From the NCBI GenBank assembly GCA_902763365.1, contig CACWRT010000011.1:1-40227 (forward strand): DNA of 40,227 nt, read 5' to 3'. Positions 32,753 through 40,227 of this stretch are shown in pieces. The translations under genes were made by a program, and so were the position numbers. Under the pieces are notes generated by a model, which was not told the DNA's origin, made no database searches, and saw only the letters and a list, made by a program, of their open reading frames with translations. Source of the stretch: an uncultured Ruminococcus sp. (lineage in GTDB: Bacteria; Bacillota; Clostridia; Oscillospirales; Acutalibacteraceae). How positions within the stretch are numbered: position 1 is the first letter of the stretch; every line of letters starts with the position of its first letter.

Positions 32753-33142
32753 ATAGCTCAGGGCTCAGAGCTCAGAGCTCAGAGCATGGCAATTCAAACT
32801 TTTTATCCTTTTTTGAGGAAAATAAGCGATGTGAAAAGCGAAGCTAATATAATTTGGGAGTCAGATATAGAGCAAATAAATAGCTCAGGGCGGCATCGCA
32901 AGCTGCGCAGTAATTAGCTTATAGCTCAAAGCTCAAAGCTCAAAGCTGTGATTCAGACCTTTTATCCTCTTTTGAGGAAAATAAGCGATGTGAAAAGCGA
33001 AGCTATTATAATTTAGGAGTCAGATAAAAAAGCAAAGAAATAGCTCAAAGAGCATGACGATTCAGACTTTTAGTCTTTTTCTGCGAAAAAATTATGTAGA
33101 TGTTGAGGTTGTTAAGAATTTTGAGTCAGGTATAAAGCAAGA
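32753..33142 (+). repeat. Three degenerate tandem repeats with AGCTCAAAGC heptamer runs
   Basis: The core TTTTGAGGAAAATAAGCGAT followed by GTGAAAAGCGAAGCT occurs in unit one (32791-32872) and unit two (32951-33032), and a diverged third unit lies at about 33059-33139 (ATTCAGACTTTTAGTC, ends GAGTCAGGTATAAAGC). Each unit is preceded by runs of GCTCAGA or GCTCAAA heptamers. There is no open frame with protein character. It fills the space between the zinc-ribbon gene and the fumarase promoter. Confidence 0.75.
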
Positions 33143-33179
33143 AAAAACAACAATCGAAAAATTAATATATTCATAATGA

Positions 33180-33208
33180 TTGAATTTATAATTAAAAAGT
33201 AGTAGAAT
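33180..33208 (+). promoter_or_regulatory. Predicted promoter of the fumarase-thiN unit
   Basis: TTGAAT at 33180-33185, a 17-bp spacer and TAGAAT at 33203-33208. It implies a leader of about 190 bases made largely of repeats. Confidence 0.45.
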
Positions 33209-33281
33209 AAGCTTGTTACAAAAAACAGAGAGTTGTAACGAAGAAAAAACTATAATTGAGCGAAAAAATTATGAGACGCTA

Positions 33282-33381
33282 TGCTTTGAGCTTAGAGCTT
33301 AAAGCTTTGGACTGCGAAGCCGCTTTGAACTGCGGAGCCGCTTTGAGCTTAAAGCTATGAACTGCGAAGCCGCTCTGAGCT
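33282..33381 (+). repeat. 18-bp repeats in the fumarase leader
   Basis: CTTTGGACTGCGAAGCCG and CTTTGAACTGCGGAGCCG are adjacent; a third partial copy, ATGAACTGCGAAGCCG, follows after a GCTTTGAGCTTAAAGC palindrome. They belong to the same AGCTCAAAGC family seen elsewhere. As RNA they can form several alternative hairpins ahead of the ribosome site. Confidence 0.65.
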
Positions 33382-33406
33382 AAAAACGACCGAAGGGAGT
33401 TTTTCT

Positions 33407-34258
33407 ATGAACGTAAGGAAAATAGAGGCATCTGTGATAACGGAGAAGGTAAAGAAGCTATTTATGGATATGAACTATTTCATAGGTGAGGATATAATGA
33501 ACGCATTGAAGAATGCGAAGGAAAGCGAAACCTCAGCTATCGGGAAAGATGTTCTGTCACAGCTGATAGAAAATAACAGAATAGCGGCACAGGAGGAAGT
33601 ACCAGTGTGTCAGGATACGGGTATGGCAGTTCTGTTTGTTGAATACGGAGAAAGAGTTGTAACAGAGGGCGGCAGCTTTGAACAGGCAGTTCAGGAAGGC
33701 GTAAGACGTGCCTATATTGACGGCTACCTGAGAAAATCCGTAGTTGACGATCCCGTTTTTGACAGAGTAAATACGAAAGATAATACGCCCGCTGTAATCT
33801 ATACAAATATAGTGCCCGGTGATAAGATAAAAATACTTGCAGGCTGCAAGGGTTTCGGCAGTGAGAATATGTCTTCCATAAAAATGCTCACACCGTCCGC
33901 CGGCATTGAAGGAGTAAAACAGTTTATCCTTGATACTGTAAGATATGCGGGTCCTAATCCCTGTCCGCCTATAGTTGTAGGCGTTGGTATCGGCGGAACA
34001 TTTGAAAAAGCCGCAATGCTTGCAAAAAAAGCAACCCTACGCCCCATAGATACAAAGAACCCCGACAGCAGATATGCTGCGCTTGAGGATGAACTGCTTT
34101 GTGAGATCAATAAGATGGGTTTCGGTCCGGCGGGACTTGGCGGCGATAATACTGCTATAGGAGTCAATATCGAATATTTCCCCACACATATAGCAGGAAT
34201 GCCTGTGGCTGTTAATATATGCTGCCATGCCGCAAGACATAAGGAAACAGAGATCTGA
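33407..34258 (+). CDS. fumA: Fumarate hydratase, class I, alpha subunit
   Basis: The catalytic iron-sulfur subunit (283 residues) of the two-subunit fumarase/tartrate-dehydratase family, which interconverts fumarate and malate. Three cluster cysteines are visible: Cys68 in VCQDTGMAVLF, Cys147 in LAGCKGFGSEN and Cys186 in NPCPPIVVGVGIGG. AFKRAMLAKKA-type helix and GLGGDNTAIGVNIEYFPTH follow near the end, as usual. CGAAGGGAG precedes the ATG. It is co-linear with the beta subunit, 14 bp apart. The oxygen-sensitive enzyme type fits a strict anaerobe. Tartrate dehydratase is the alternative substrate assignment. Confidence 0.92.
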   Translation: MNVRKIEASVITEKVKKLFMDMNYFIGEDIMNALKNAKESETSAIGKDVLSQLIENNRIAAQEEVPVCQDTGMAVLFVEYGERVVTEGGSFEQAVQEGVRRAYIDGYLRKSVVDDPVFDRVNTKDNTPAVIYTNIVPGDKIKILAGCKGFGSENMSSIKMLTPSAGIEGVKQFILDTVRYAGPNPCPPIVVGVGIGGTFEKAAMLAKKATLRPIDTKNPDSRYAALEDELLCEINKMGFGPAGLGGDNTAIGVNIEYFPTHIAGMPVAVNICCHAARHKETEI

Positions 34259-34272
34259 TAAGGAGAATAATA

Positions 34273-34806
34273 ATGGCTAAGAAAATTGTACTGCCTCTTT
34301 CCGAAGATACCATAAAAGACCTGAAAGCAGGCGACAGCGTACTTATAACGGGAACAATGCTGACCGGAAGAGATGCTGCCCATAAACGTTTGTATGAGCT
34401 TATAGAAAAAGGAGAAGAACTTCCTGTTGATATAAAAGGCGAAGTGATATACTACGTAGGTCCTGCCCCGGCAAAACCGGGTCATGCAGTGGGTCCTGCC
34501 GGTCCTACATCAAGCTACAGAATGGATAAATATACTCCCGCTTTGCTTGACAGAGGACTTAAAGCTATGATCGGCAAGGGCAAAAGAAATGATGAAGTCA
34601 TCGCTTCAATGATTAAAAACGGCTGTGTATATTTTGCCGCAATAGGCGGAGCAGCTGCGCTTATCTCAAAAAGCATAAAAAAAATAGAAACACTTGCGTA
34701 TGAGGATCTTGGCACGGAAGCTATTTACAGATTTACGGTAGAGGATTTTCCCGCAATAGTTGCAATAGACAGTCAGGGGAACAGTGTCCTGGCTCAGGGA
34801 AAATAA
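34273..34806 (+). CDS. fumB: Fumarate hydratase, class I, beta subunit
   Basis: A 177-residue swivelling-domain partner of the alpha subunit. Typical stretches are VLITGTMLTGRDAAHKRLYE at about 23-42, YVGPAPAKPGHAVGPAGPTS and GKGKRNDEVIASMIKNGCVY, then AIGGAAALISKSIKKIE. Together with the upstream subunit it makes the active class I enzyme. AAGGAG precedes the ATG. Its stop is three bases before the ATG of the thiamine diphosphokinase gene, so translation is probably coupled. Confidence 0.92.
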   Translation: MAKKIVLPLSEDTIKDLKAGDSVLITGTMLTGRDAAHKRLYELIEKGEELPVDIKGEVIYYVGPAPAKPGHAVGPAGPTSSYRMDKYTPALLDRGLKAMIGKGKRNDEVIASMIKNGCVYFAAIGGAAALISKSIKKIETLAYEDLGTEAIYRFTVEDFPAIVAIDSQGNSVLAQGK

Positions 34807-34809
34807 TAT

Positions 34810-35457
34810 ATGAAAAAAAATCGCTGTATAATAATAGGAGCATCTCCCGATACGGATATCGAAGTCATACGCAGCTATATAAAAAAGAACGATAAAATAG
34901 CCTGCGCAGACGGCGGATATAAATACGCCGCACAGCTGAATATAGTTCCGTATCTCATCGTGGGGGATTTTGATTCATCGAAGCGTCCCGAGCTTTCCGA
35001 TACAAAAATAATTTATCTCCCTGTGCGTAAGGATGATACGGATACGGTTGCAGTCATAAAAGAATGTCTTTCCGAAGGCTTTGACGAATTTCTACTGTTC
35101 GGAATGACGGGCGGACGAACCGATCATACTTTTGCAAATCTCAGTGTTTTGTATAAACTTGCAAGGCTTGGAAAAACTGCATATATGATAGATAAAAACA
35201 GCATCATTTTTATTGCAGGAAAAGGAAAGACCGAAATCAAAGACAAAAAAGGCTGCGGCTTCGGAATATTTCCGTTTGCCTGTGAAAAAATTGAAGTCAG
35301 CTTGTGGGGATTTGAATATGAACTGAGCAGAGGAATACTGAGTGCAGACTATCCTGTAGGAGTGAGCAATACAATTGTTTCCGATAATGCCTGTATAGAA
35401 TTGTTTTCAGGCTTCTGTGTTGCTGTCATCGAAAAGACCCGGAGACAGATAACATAA
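34810..35457 (+). CDS. thiN: Thiamine diphosphokinase
   Basis: A 215-residue enzyme that transfers diphosphate from ATP to thiamine, giving thiamine diphosphate. The N-terminal half has ACADGGYKYA and VPYLIVGDFDSSKRPEL (DFDS motif), then PVRKDDTDTVAVIKECL and the signature GMTGGRTDHTFANLSVLYKL. The C-terminal half is the beta-rich thiamine-binding domain (SLWGFEYELSRGILSADYPV then GVSNTIV). In many Firmicutes thiN sits with rpe and the ribosome GTPase rsgA; here it is instead attached to fumarase genes. The ATG is three bases from the fumB stop. No AGGAGG is evident, which supports coupling. Confidence 0.93.
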   Translation: MKKNRCIIIGASPDTDIEVIRSYIKKNDKIACADGGYKYAAQLNIVPYLIVGDFDSSKRPELSDTKIIYLPVRKDDTDTVAVIKECLSEGFDEFLLFGMTGGRTDHTFANLSVLYKLARLGKTAYMIDKNSIIFIAGKGKTEIKDKKGCGFGIFPFACEKIEVSLWGFEYELSRGILSADYPVGVSNTIVSDNACIELFSGFCVAVIEKTRRQIT

Positions 35458-35554
35458 AAGCTTTGCCGGCTTTTGGGGAGACGGCGGGCGCAGGGCACTG
35501 CAAAACCAAGCGGTAAAATGCGGAAAAATGGTAAAACATAAGAGGAGTGTTCAA

Positions 35555-37510
35555 ATGAAAATCGTATCACGAAAAATTCTTTCTGCAATAGCCATGATAA
35601 CGATAACATTATCATGCCTGTTCATACCGATAGAAGCGGATGCAAAAGAGATATCAGATAAGGGCGATTTCAAATATGTAATTTCAGCAGACGGGAAAAC
35701 TGCCGAAATAGTAAGCTATGTAGGTCAGAGTCTGTATGTATCAATACCTGCCGAAATAGAAAAATGCAAGGTAACTTCCATCGGTGCAGCCGCATTCAAG
35801 AATAATACAATGCTGAAAGAGCTTGATGTGACCGAAACTATTTCATCCATTGGTACAGCGGCATTTTCGGGCTGTACATCACTTCATAAGGTCCATATTT
35901 CCGGCGGAGTAAAAACTATAGGAAAATCAGCTTTTTCGGGATGCAGTTCCCTGAAGGAGCTGAGTATAGACGATGGTATTGAGAAGATCGAAAAGTTTGC
36001 ATTTTCCGAATGTTCATCCCTTGAATCGGTGGTTCTTCCGAACAGTGTTGATCATGTAGGGGATTACGCATTCATAAACTGCTCGGAACTGTCGAAACCC
36101 AGTATGCCGAAATCAATGAGGTATTTCGGCGGATATGTTTTTGAAAACACAAAATGGATGAAATCTCAGAAGGGCGATTTTGTCACTGTAGGCGACGGCA
36201 TACTGATAAAATATATAGGCGATTCAGATATAAAAAGCATCCCCAAAAGCATTAAAGTCATAGGGAGCTATGCTTTTGCAGGAAATAAAAAAATAAAGAA
36301 TATAATGATTCCCAGCAGCGTCAGCGTAATACAGAACAGTGCATTTGAAGGCTGCCAGAACCTTTCGGATATTTATATCCCGCTTTCCGTTGAAAGAATA
36401 GGCGAGAGAGTCTTTTACGGCTGTAAGGGACTGAAAAAAGTCGATCTTACAGACAGAATGACCCTGATAGACAGCTATTGCTTTGCAGGGGCGGGACTTG
36501 AAGAAATAAAGATACCGAATAATGTTTCGGTAATAAACGAAGGCGCATTTGACGGATGTAAGTCGCTGAAAGAAGTATCAATAGGCAGCGGACTGAAAAA
36601 AATATCATCATTCGCTTTCCGTGACTGCAAGGCACTGAAACGTATCGTATTTCCGAATAATGTTCAGGAAATAGAAAAAGACGCATTTGCCGGCTGTGAC
36701 AAACTGCTCAGAGCAGAATTCAACGGTGATACAAAGCTTAACGAATCCGCTTTTGACGAATGTCCTAATATGAAGGCAGCAGTATTCTACCATAATCCGA
36801 AAACAATAGAAGATAACGCCTTCAATCAGATACCCGATCTTGTTATCTACAGCGACAATAATCTTTATCTTGATACCTATGCAGAAAGAAATAATAAGGT
36901 CAGCGAGAATATAAAAAACCTTCCCCAGTATAATGAATTCATTCCGACAAATAACAATAAAAATGATGATAAGGGTTTTTCTCTCGGATATACACTTATA
37001 ACCATACTTATTATCATTATTGATGTGGGAGTTATAGGCGCATTTGCATTCTATATACTGGTAATAGACAGACGCGGACTAAGAGCGGCAGCAAACAATA
37101 CACCTGCGCACGAACATCATTCATCTTCAAATGACCGTGTACGTGTAAGCAGACGCCCTTCTGTGAGTGATGAAAACAGAGAGCCTGTAAGAAGGTCATC
37201 TGCCGCAGCGGGTACATCAGCCGCAGCGCCGAGGAAAAAACGTCCGCAGAAAATATCTGTTGAAGATGAGGATGTAACCTTCGTCAATGCACCGAAAAAG
37301 AGAAGACCGCCTGTACACAGAACACATTCTGCTGCCGATCCCCGTCAGGCGCGTCCCGTAAGAAAACAGCCTGTGAAGCAGCAGCCTTCTGTCAGACGAA
37401 GCCGTGAATCCCTTGACGCTCCTATACCTCAGAGAAGACCTGTATCAAAAAACAATGACTCATTCAAAAACGGCGATACGATGTTATTTGATAAACAGAA
37501 AAAGAAATAA
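35555..37510 (+). CDS. Membrane-anchored BspA-type LRR protein with basic cytoplasmic tail
   Basis: A 651-residue protein. A signal peptide (ILSAIAMITITLSCLFIPIE) is followed by about 18 LRR_5 repeats of 23 residues, much more diverged than those at 23.5 kb (SISSIGTAAFSGCTSLHKVH is one). A membrane helix lies at about 478-505 (LITILIIIIDVGVIGAFAFY). The last 145 residues are Arg/Lys/Pro/Ser-rich (RRPPVHRTHSAADPRQARPV) and should be cytoplasmic. The type I topology, with an outer recognition domain and an inner basic tail, suggests a sensor or anchor rather than a released adhesin. The ATG at 35555 follows AGAGGAG; an upstream in-frame ATG at 35528 has no ribosome site. Confidence 0.85.
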   Translation: MKIVSRKILSAIAMITITLSCLFIPIEADAKEISDKGDFKYVISADGKTAEIVSYVGQSLYVSIPAEIEKCKVTSIGAAAFKNNTMLKELDVTETISSIGTAAFSGCTSLHKVHISGGVKTIGKSAFSGCSSLKELSIDDGIEKIEKFAFSECSSLESVVLPNSVDHVGDYAFINCSELSKPSMPKSMRYFGGYVFENTKWMKSQKGDFVTVGDGILIKYIGDSDIKSIPKSIKVIGSYAFAGNKKIKNIMIPSSVSVIQNSAFEGCQNLSDIYIPLSVERIGERVFYGCKGLKKVDLTDRMTLIDSYCFAGAGLEEIKIPNNVSVINEGAFDGCKSLKEVSIGSGLKKISSFAFRDCKALKRIVFPNNVQEIEKDAFAGCDKLLRAEFNGDTKLNESAFDECPNMKAAVFYHNPKTIEDNAFNQIPDLVIYSDNNLYLDTYAERNNKVSENIKNLPQYNEFIPTNNNKNDDKGFSLGYTLITILIIIIDVGVIGAFAFYILVIDRRGLRAAANNTPAHEHHSSSNDRVRVSRRPSVSDENREPVRRSSAAAGTSAAAPRKKRPQKISVEDEDVTFVNAPKKRRPPVHRTHSAADPRQARPVRKQPVKQQPSVRRSRESLDAPIPQRRPVSKNNDSFKNGDTMLFDKQKKK

Positions 37511-37578
37511 CGTATAATAGTTTTTGCAGCGGCAAATAATATAGACAGTTTCAGTTATGCGGAGCTGCCAGACTGATT

Positions 37579-37614
37579 ACCCGAAGAATCGTTCCGAGAA
37601 ACAGTTCTTCGGGT
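37579..37614 (+). terminator. Terminator-like hairpin
   Basis: ACCCGAAGAA pairs perfectly with TTCTTCGGGT around a 16-base loop; the tail is only ATTATTTG. It separates the LRR protein gene from the ABC ATPase. Confidence 0.6.
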
Positions 37615-37657
37615 GATTATTTGTACAGGCAGATATCAAAGTGAGGTATATGATATT

Positions 37658-38347
37658 ATGCGTGAACTAATAAGGCTTGAAAACATATATAAATCATACA
37701 GAACCAAAAACGGATCTGTGCCTGTGCTTGAAAATATCAGCCTTACTATAAATGAAGGCGAGTTTGTAGCTATTACAGGAAAATCAGGATCGGGAAAATC
37801 AAGCCTTATGAATATAATAGGCTGCCTTGATAAAGCAGACAGCGGAAATTATATTTTTGACGGAGTGCTTATAAATAGTTTGCCCGAAAAAGAGATCACA
37901 AAGATAAGAAGCAGAAGGATCGGCTTTGTTTTCCAGAATTTCAATCTTATACCTTCTATGAATGCGGTTGAAAATGTTTCTCTTCCTCTTATGTACAGGG
38001 GAATAAAAAGGAAAGAAAGGGAATCAGCGGCGGCAGAGGCGCTTGATATGGTAGGGCTGACCCATAGAATGTATCACAGACCGGGAGAAATGTCGGGAGG
38101 TCAACAGCAGCGTACTGCTATTGCAAGAGCGGTGGCAGCTTCACCTTCACTGCTGCTTTGCGATGAACCGACAGGCAGCCTCGATCAGGCCTCCGGAGAA
38201 GACGTACTGTCTGTGATCAGGAAAATGAATGATAACGGCGTTACGGTTGTAATGATCACCCACGACAGAGAAATAGCTTCAAATGCAAAAAGATGTATCT
38301 CCGTCGCTGACGGAAGGATCGCCCGACAGGAATATCTGATAAAATAG
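37658..38347 (+). CDS. Orphan ABC transporter ATPase (LolD/MacB type)
   Basis: A 229-residue ATPase: Walker A GKSGSGKSS, Q-loop VFQNFNLIPSM, signature MSGGQQQRTAIARAV, Walker B LLLCDEPTGSLDQAS and H-loop MITHDREI. It belongs to the MacB/LolD group that serves FtsX-type permeases. No permease gene is beside it. The ATG at 37658 has only a weak GAGG 11 bases upstream; an in-frame extension to 37613 would overlap the terminator. It could power a permease encoded elsewhere; the 919-residue fusion at 2930 already has its own ATPase. Confidence 0.88.
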   Translation: MRELIRLENIYKSYRTKNGSVPVLENISLTINEGEFVAITGKSGSGKSSLMNIIGCLDKADSGNYIFDGVLINSLPEKEITKIRSRRIGFVFQNFNLIPSMNAVENVSLPLMYRGIKRKERESAAAEALDMVGLTHRMYHRPGEMSGGQQQRTAIARAVAASPSLLLCDEPTGSLDQASGEDVLSVIRKMNDNGVTVVMITHDREIASNAKRCISVADGRIARQEYLIK

Positions 38348-38486
38348 ATCTGCTGCTTCCAAAAAACGGTCAACGAAGTTGTGCAATTTGTTGTTATTAA
38401 CGACTCGCTGTGCAACTTAACTAAATTTTAACAGTTAAATTATCACCAATTCCACAAAAAACAGACTTAAAAATTAAAAAAACCGA

Positions 38487-38522
38487 TTGACTTTATTTCT
38501 TAATGTGTTATAATAAAGTCAA
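38487..38522 (+). promoter_or_regulatory. Promoter framed by an 11-bp inverted repeat
   Basis: TTGACT (38487-38492), a 16-bp spacer and TATAAT (38509-38514). The same segment is a palindrome: TTGACTTTATT (38487-38497) is the exact reverse complement of AATAAAGTCAA (38512-38522), so one dimeric repressor could cover both hexamers. It precedes the small gene at 38639 by about 115 bp. Confidence 0.65.
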
Positions 38523-38638
38523 CAGGTAAAGAAAAAGCCTGTTCGGATAATTGTAAAATACTCTGCGATTGTCTGAAAAACGAAAGAGTATAGAATGTCG
38601 GATAGAAACTTACCGGCATAAATTTAGGAGGTTTTACT

Positions 38639-38926
38639 ATGGAAGCTATTGAGTTACATAATGTTGAAGTCCAGGCTTTTCTCGCAGAGATCGATAAATG
38701 TGAAGGAGACGTATTCCTTGTAACTGACGAGGGCGACCGTCTCAATCTCAAGAGCAAGCTTTGTCAGCTTATCGGTCTTACACAGCTTATCGAGGGCGGT
38801 AAGATCAGCAATGCACATCTTGAGTGTCAGAAGCCTGAGGATCAATCCAAGCTTTTCCGTTTCAATATCTTTGGCGCAAACGCAGACGTTGTTCCTGCTG
38901 AAGAAGCTAAGGACGAAGACAAATAA
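38639..38926 (+). CDS. Small acidic protein of unknown function
   Basis: A 95-residue soluble, acidic protein starting MEAIELHNVEVQAFLAEIDK and ending PAEEAKDEDK. I do not recognise it. It has no signal peptide and no membrane segment, and could be one alpha/beta domain with a disordered acidic tail. TTAGGAGG stands seven bases before the ATG. Its codon choice (many CGT, AAG and CTT; few rare codons), near-consensus promoter and own terminator suggest it is abundantly made. The leader contains a small hairpin, ATACTCT/AGAGTAT. Confidence 0.75.
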   Translation: MEAIELHNVEVQAFLAEIDKCEGDVFLVTDEGDRLNLKSKLCQLIGLTQLIEGGKISNAHLECQKPEDQSKLFRFNIFGANADVVPAEEAKDEDK

Positions 38927-38945
38927 TTCAAACAGACAAAAAACA

Positions 38946-38987
38946 TATCGGCATTGGAGCGAAAACTCTGATGCCGATAATTTTTTT
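38946..38987 (+). terminator. Rho-independent terminator
   Basis: TATCGGCAT pairs with ATGCCGATA, with an inner GGAG/CTCT helix, followed by seven T. It ends the transcript of the small acidic protein. Confidence 0.9.
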
Positions 38988-38990
38988 GCG

Positions 38991-39040
38991 AAAAAACGCA
39001 GCCGCAGGAACATAATTGATCCCCGGCTGCACCTTGATCG
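38991..39040 (-). terminator. Terminator of pyrE
   Basis: On the minus strand GCAGCCG pairs with CGGCTGC and is followed by six T (seen as AAAAAAC on the plus strand). It lies 13 bp after the pyrE stop. Confidence 0.85.
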
Positions 39041-39052
39041 TATTGAAACAGA

Positions 39053-39730
39053 TCAGTTTTCTGCACCGTACTGTGCATAATAATCATCTATCGCAGACTT
39101 GAGTTTGTCGTCAATAATGATCTTTCCGTTGTATTCCTTGTTGTAAAGATGCTCTATAACCTCTGCCATAGTTACAATAGCTGTTGTTTTGAGTCCGTAT
39201 TTTTCCTCAATTTCCTTCAGAGCGCTTTTTTTGCCCTGACCTCTTTCCATTCTGTCAACAGAGACAACAAGACCAATAGGGGAAACATTTCCCTGAGCTT
39301 TGATAATAGGAAGAGTTTCTTCTATGGATGTGCCTGCTGTAGTGACATCTTCGATAATTACCACCTTATCGCCGTCATTTATAGGGCTGCCGAGAAGAAT
39401 ACCCTTGTCGCCATGATCCTTTATTTCCTTGCGGTTTGAGCAATAGCGTATATCGGTATCATATTTTTCGCTTATAGCGATAGTTGCTGCTACACTGAGG
39501 GGGATACCCTTGTATGCAGGACCAAACAGAACATCAAAATCCAGACCAAACTTATCATGTATCGCTTCGGCATAATAACCGCCAAGTCTTCTGAGCTGTG
39601 CTCCTGTGCGATAAAAGCCAGTGTTTACGAAGAAGGGGGTTTTACGTCCGCTTTTTGTTACAAAATCTCCGAATTTCAGAACCTGACAGTCCACCATGAA
39701 CTCTATAAATTCCTTTTTATAATTTTCCAT
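39053..39730 (-). CDS. pyrE: Orotate phosphoribosyltransferase
   Basis: A 225-residue enzyme of pyrimidine synthesis that joins orotate to PRPP, giving OMP. Features seen are SGRKTPFFVNTGFYRTGAQL near residue 24, LFGPAYKGIPLSVA in the substrate region, CSNRKEIKDHGDKG and the PRPP-binding loop VVIIEDVTTAGTS at about 125-137. The ATG at 39730 follows GGAGG with seven bases between; the frame stays open upstream to 39970, but that extension covers a dispersed repeat and has no protein character. It is separate from other pyr genes in this window. Confidence 0.95.
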   Translation of the reverse strand: MENYKKEFIEFMVDCQVLKFGDFVTKSGRKTPFFVNTGFYRTGAQLRRLGGYYAEAIHDKFGLDFDVLFGPAYKGIPLSVAATIAISEKYDTDIRYCSNRKEIKDHGDKGILLGSPINDGDKVVIIEDVTTAGTSIEETLPIIKAQGNVSPIGLVVSVDRMERGQGKKSALKEIEEKYGLKTTAIVTMAEVIEHLYNKEYNGKIIIDDKLKSAIDDYYAQYGAEN

Positions 39731-39754
39731 TTCATAACCTCCGAGCAAATAATT

Positions 39755-39786
39755 AATAATGAATAATTGTGGCGGATCAGGCTTTT
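39755..39786 (-). repeat. Short dispersed repeat upstream of pyrE
   Basis: Inverted copy of the 561-596 element: in its own orientation AAAAAGCCTGATCCGCC followed by ACAATTATTCATTATT. Both copies sit immediately upstream of a gene with the gene transcribed in the same relative direction. Confidence 0.6.
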
Positions 39787-40227
39787 TCGGCTCAGTTCCG
39801 CTTTTTCTTGTCATTAATCCCATTTTAACATTTTTTTTGTATTTGTCAAGCGTATTAACAAATAATTGTATGGAGTGCAGCTCAGGACGGATTCGTAGGT
39901 AATAGCTCAGAGCGGCTTCGCAGCACAAAGCTTTTAGCTCAAAGCCTGACGGCTCGGATTTTATTCGCATGAATCGGCTTTACTTGCCGCTATGAGTTTA
40001 GTCAAAGTCATCCTTGCGGATGACGGCTTTGCTGCCCGTAAAGACCTCCCCATCGGTCACTGCTTCGCCGTGCCGGCGTCTCCTCTGACACGGCGGCGCG
40101 TTATGGCTCCAGCGGCTCGCCGTTAGTGTAAAATTACTGTGAAACTATCCCTGTCAAAAGCTAAAAAAGCGCAAAAATCCCCTATCAAAAATCCAAAGAC
40201 ACTTTTTTGAGCTTGAATTTAAAGCTT
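39787..40227. other. Intergenic region, repeat-like, no gene seen
   Basis: I see no supported gene. There is one AGCTCAAAGCCTGACGG motif near 39937, a perfect hairpin GTCATCC-TTGC-GGATGAC near 40008, and a GC-rich block (40020-40130) with GCCGTG/CACGGC arms that ends CGGCTCGCCG, like the 3' end of the stem-loop repeat. In reverse it reads GGGCAGCAAAGCCG, a weak echo of GGGCAGTAAAGCCTG, so this may be a diverged relative of that repeat. Confidence 0.35.

Noticed and set aside
33799..34485. Minus-strand frame of 228 codons
   Set aside because: It is antisense to the fumarase subunit genes.
39731..39970. N-terminal extension of pyrE
   Set aside because: The ribosome site GGAGG lies just before the internal ATG at 39730, and the extension covers a dispersed repeat.

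Overview
The window looks like chromosomal DNA of a gut-type clostridium, most likely a Ruminococcus-like member of the Oscillospiraceae. The evidence is a moderate-to-low GC content, strong AGGAGG-type ribosome sites, and a typical gene set: BspA-type leucine-rich-repeat surface proteins, carbohydrate-binding-domain lipoproteins, an ECF sigma factor with a membrane anti-sigma partner, class I two-subunit fumarase, DUF2325/DUF3793 proteins and DUF5662. I saw no tRNA, rRNA or CRISPR array.

Layout. 1-620: three copies of a GC-rich stem-loop repeat, then a promoter. 621-6656: cdaA-cdaR (c-di-AMP synthesis), a large MacB-like ABC protein, a STAS protein and an unrecognised protein that may be a degenerate GHKL-type kinase, closed by a terminator. 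6926-10207: a 1093-residue diguanylate cyclase with a degenerate NTPase-like front end, TPR-like helices and a GAF-like region. 10328-17629: two paralogous carbohydrate-binding lipoproteins flanking an ECF sigma/anti-sigma pair, a YegS-type lipid kinase, a small secreted protein and an intergenic region that folds like a structured RNA. 17824-18301: remnants of a phage or mobile-element primase module. 18503-22144: housekeeping and small genes (DUF5662, HPr-like, mtaB, small membrane protein, phosphotransferase). 22160-25441: a region with three disrupted or displaced reading frames, including a BspA-like surface protein whose start is out of frame across an A7 tract. 25477-27075: an apparently iron-regulated unit (DUF2325, DUF3793, flavodoxin). 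27098-30097: S24-type repressor, second HTH protein, GNAT acetyltransferase, iron alcohol dehydrogenase. 30295-32752: sfsA, a DUF2513-like regulator divergent from a zinc-ribbon membrane protein. 32753-35457: repeat-rich leader, fumarase alpha and beta, thiamine diphosphokinase. 35555-39730: a membrane-anchored LRR protein, an orphan ABC ATPase, a small unknown protein behind a palindromic promoter, and pyrE.

The most notable signal is regulatory. Both carbohydrate-binding lipoprotein genes carry four TTCC motifs at exact 11-bp spacing, with the last one exactly 16 bp upstream of a TATAAT box. This predicts one activator controlling a regulon that includes both genes. Other good leads are the structured RNA candidate at 15.8-16.1 kb (with a pseudoknot-compatible stem-loop), the possible phase-variable surface protein, the multi-domain diguanylate cyclase, and the 11-bp inverted repeat spanning the promoter at 38.5 kb.

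Everything here was read by eye. Family names rest on motifs and remembered family architecture, not on searches.
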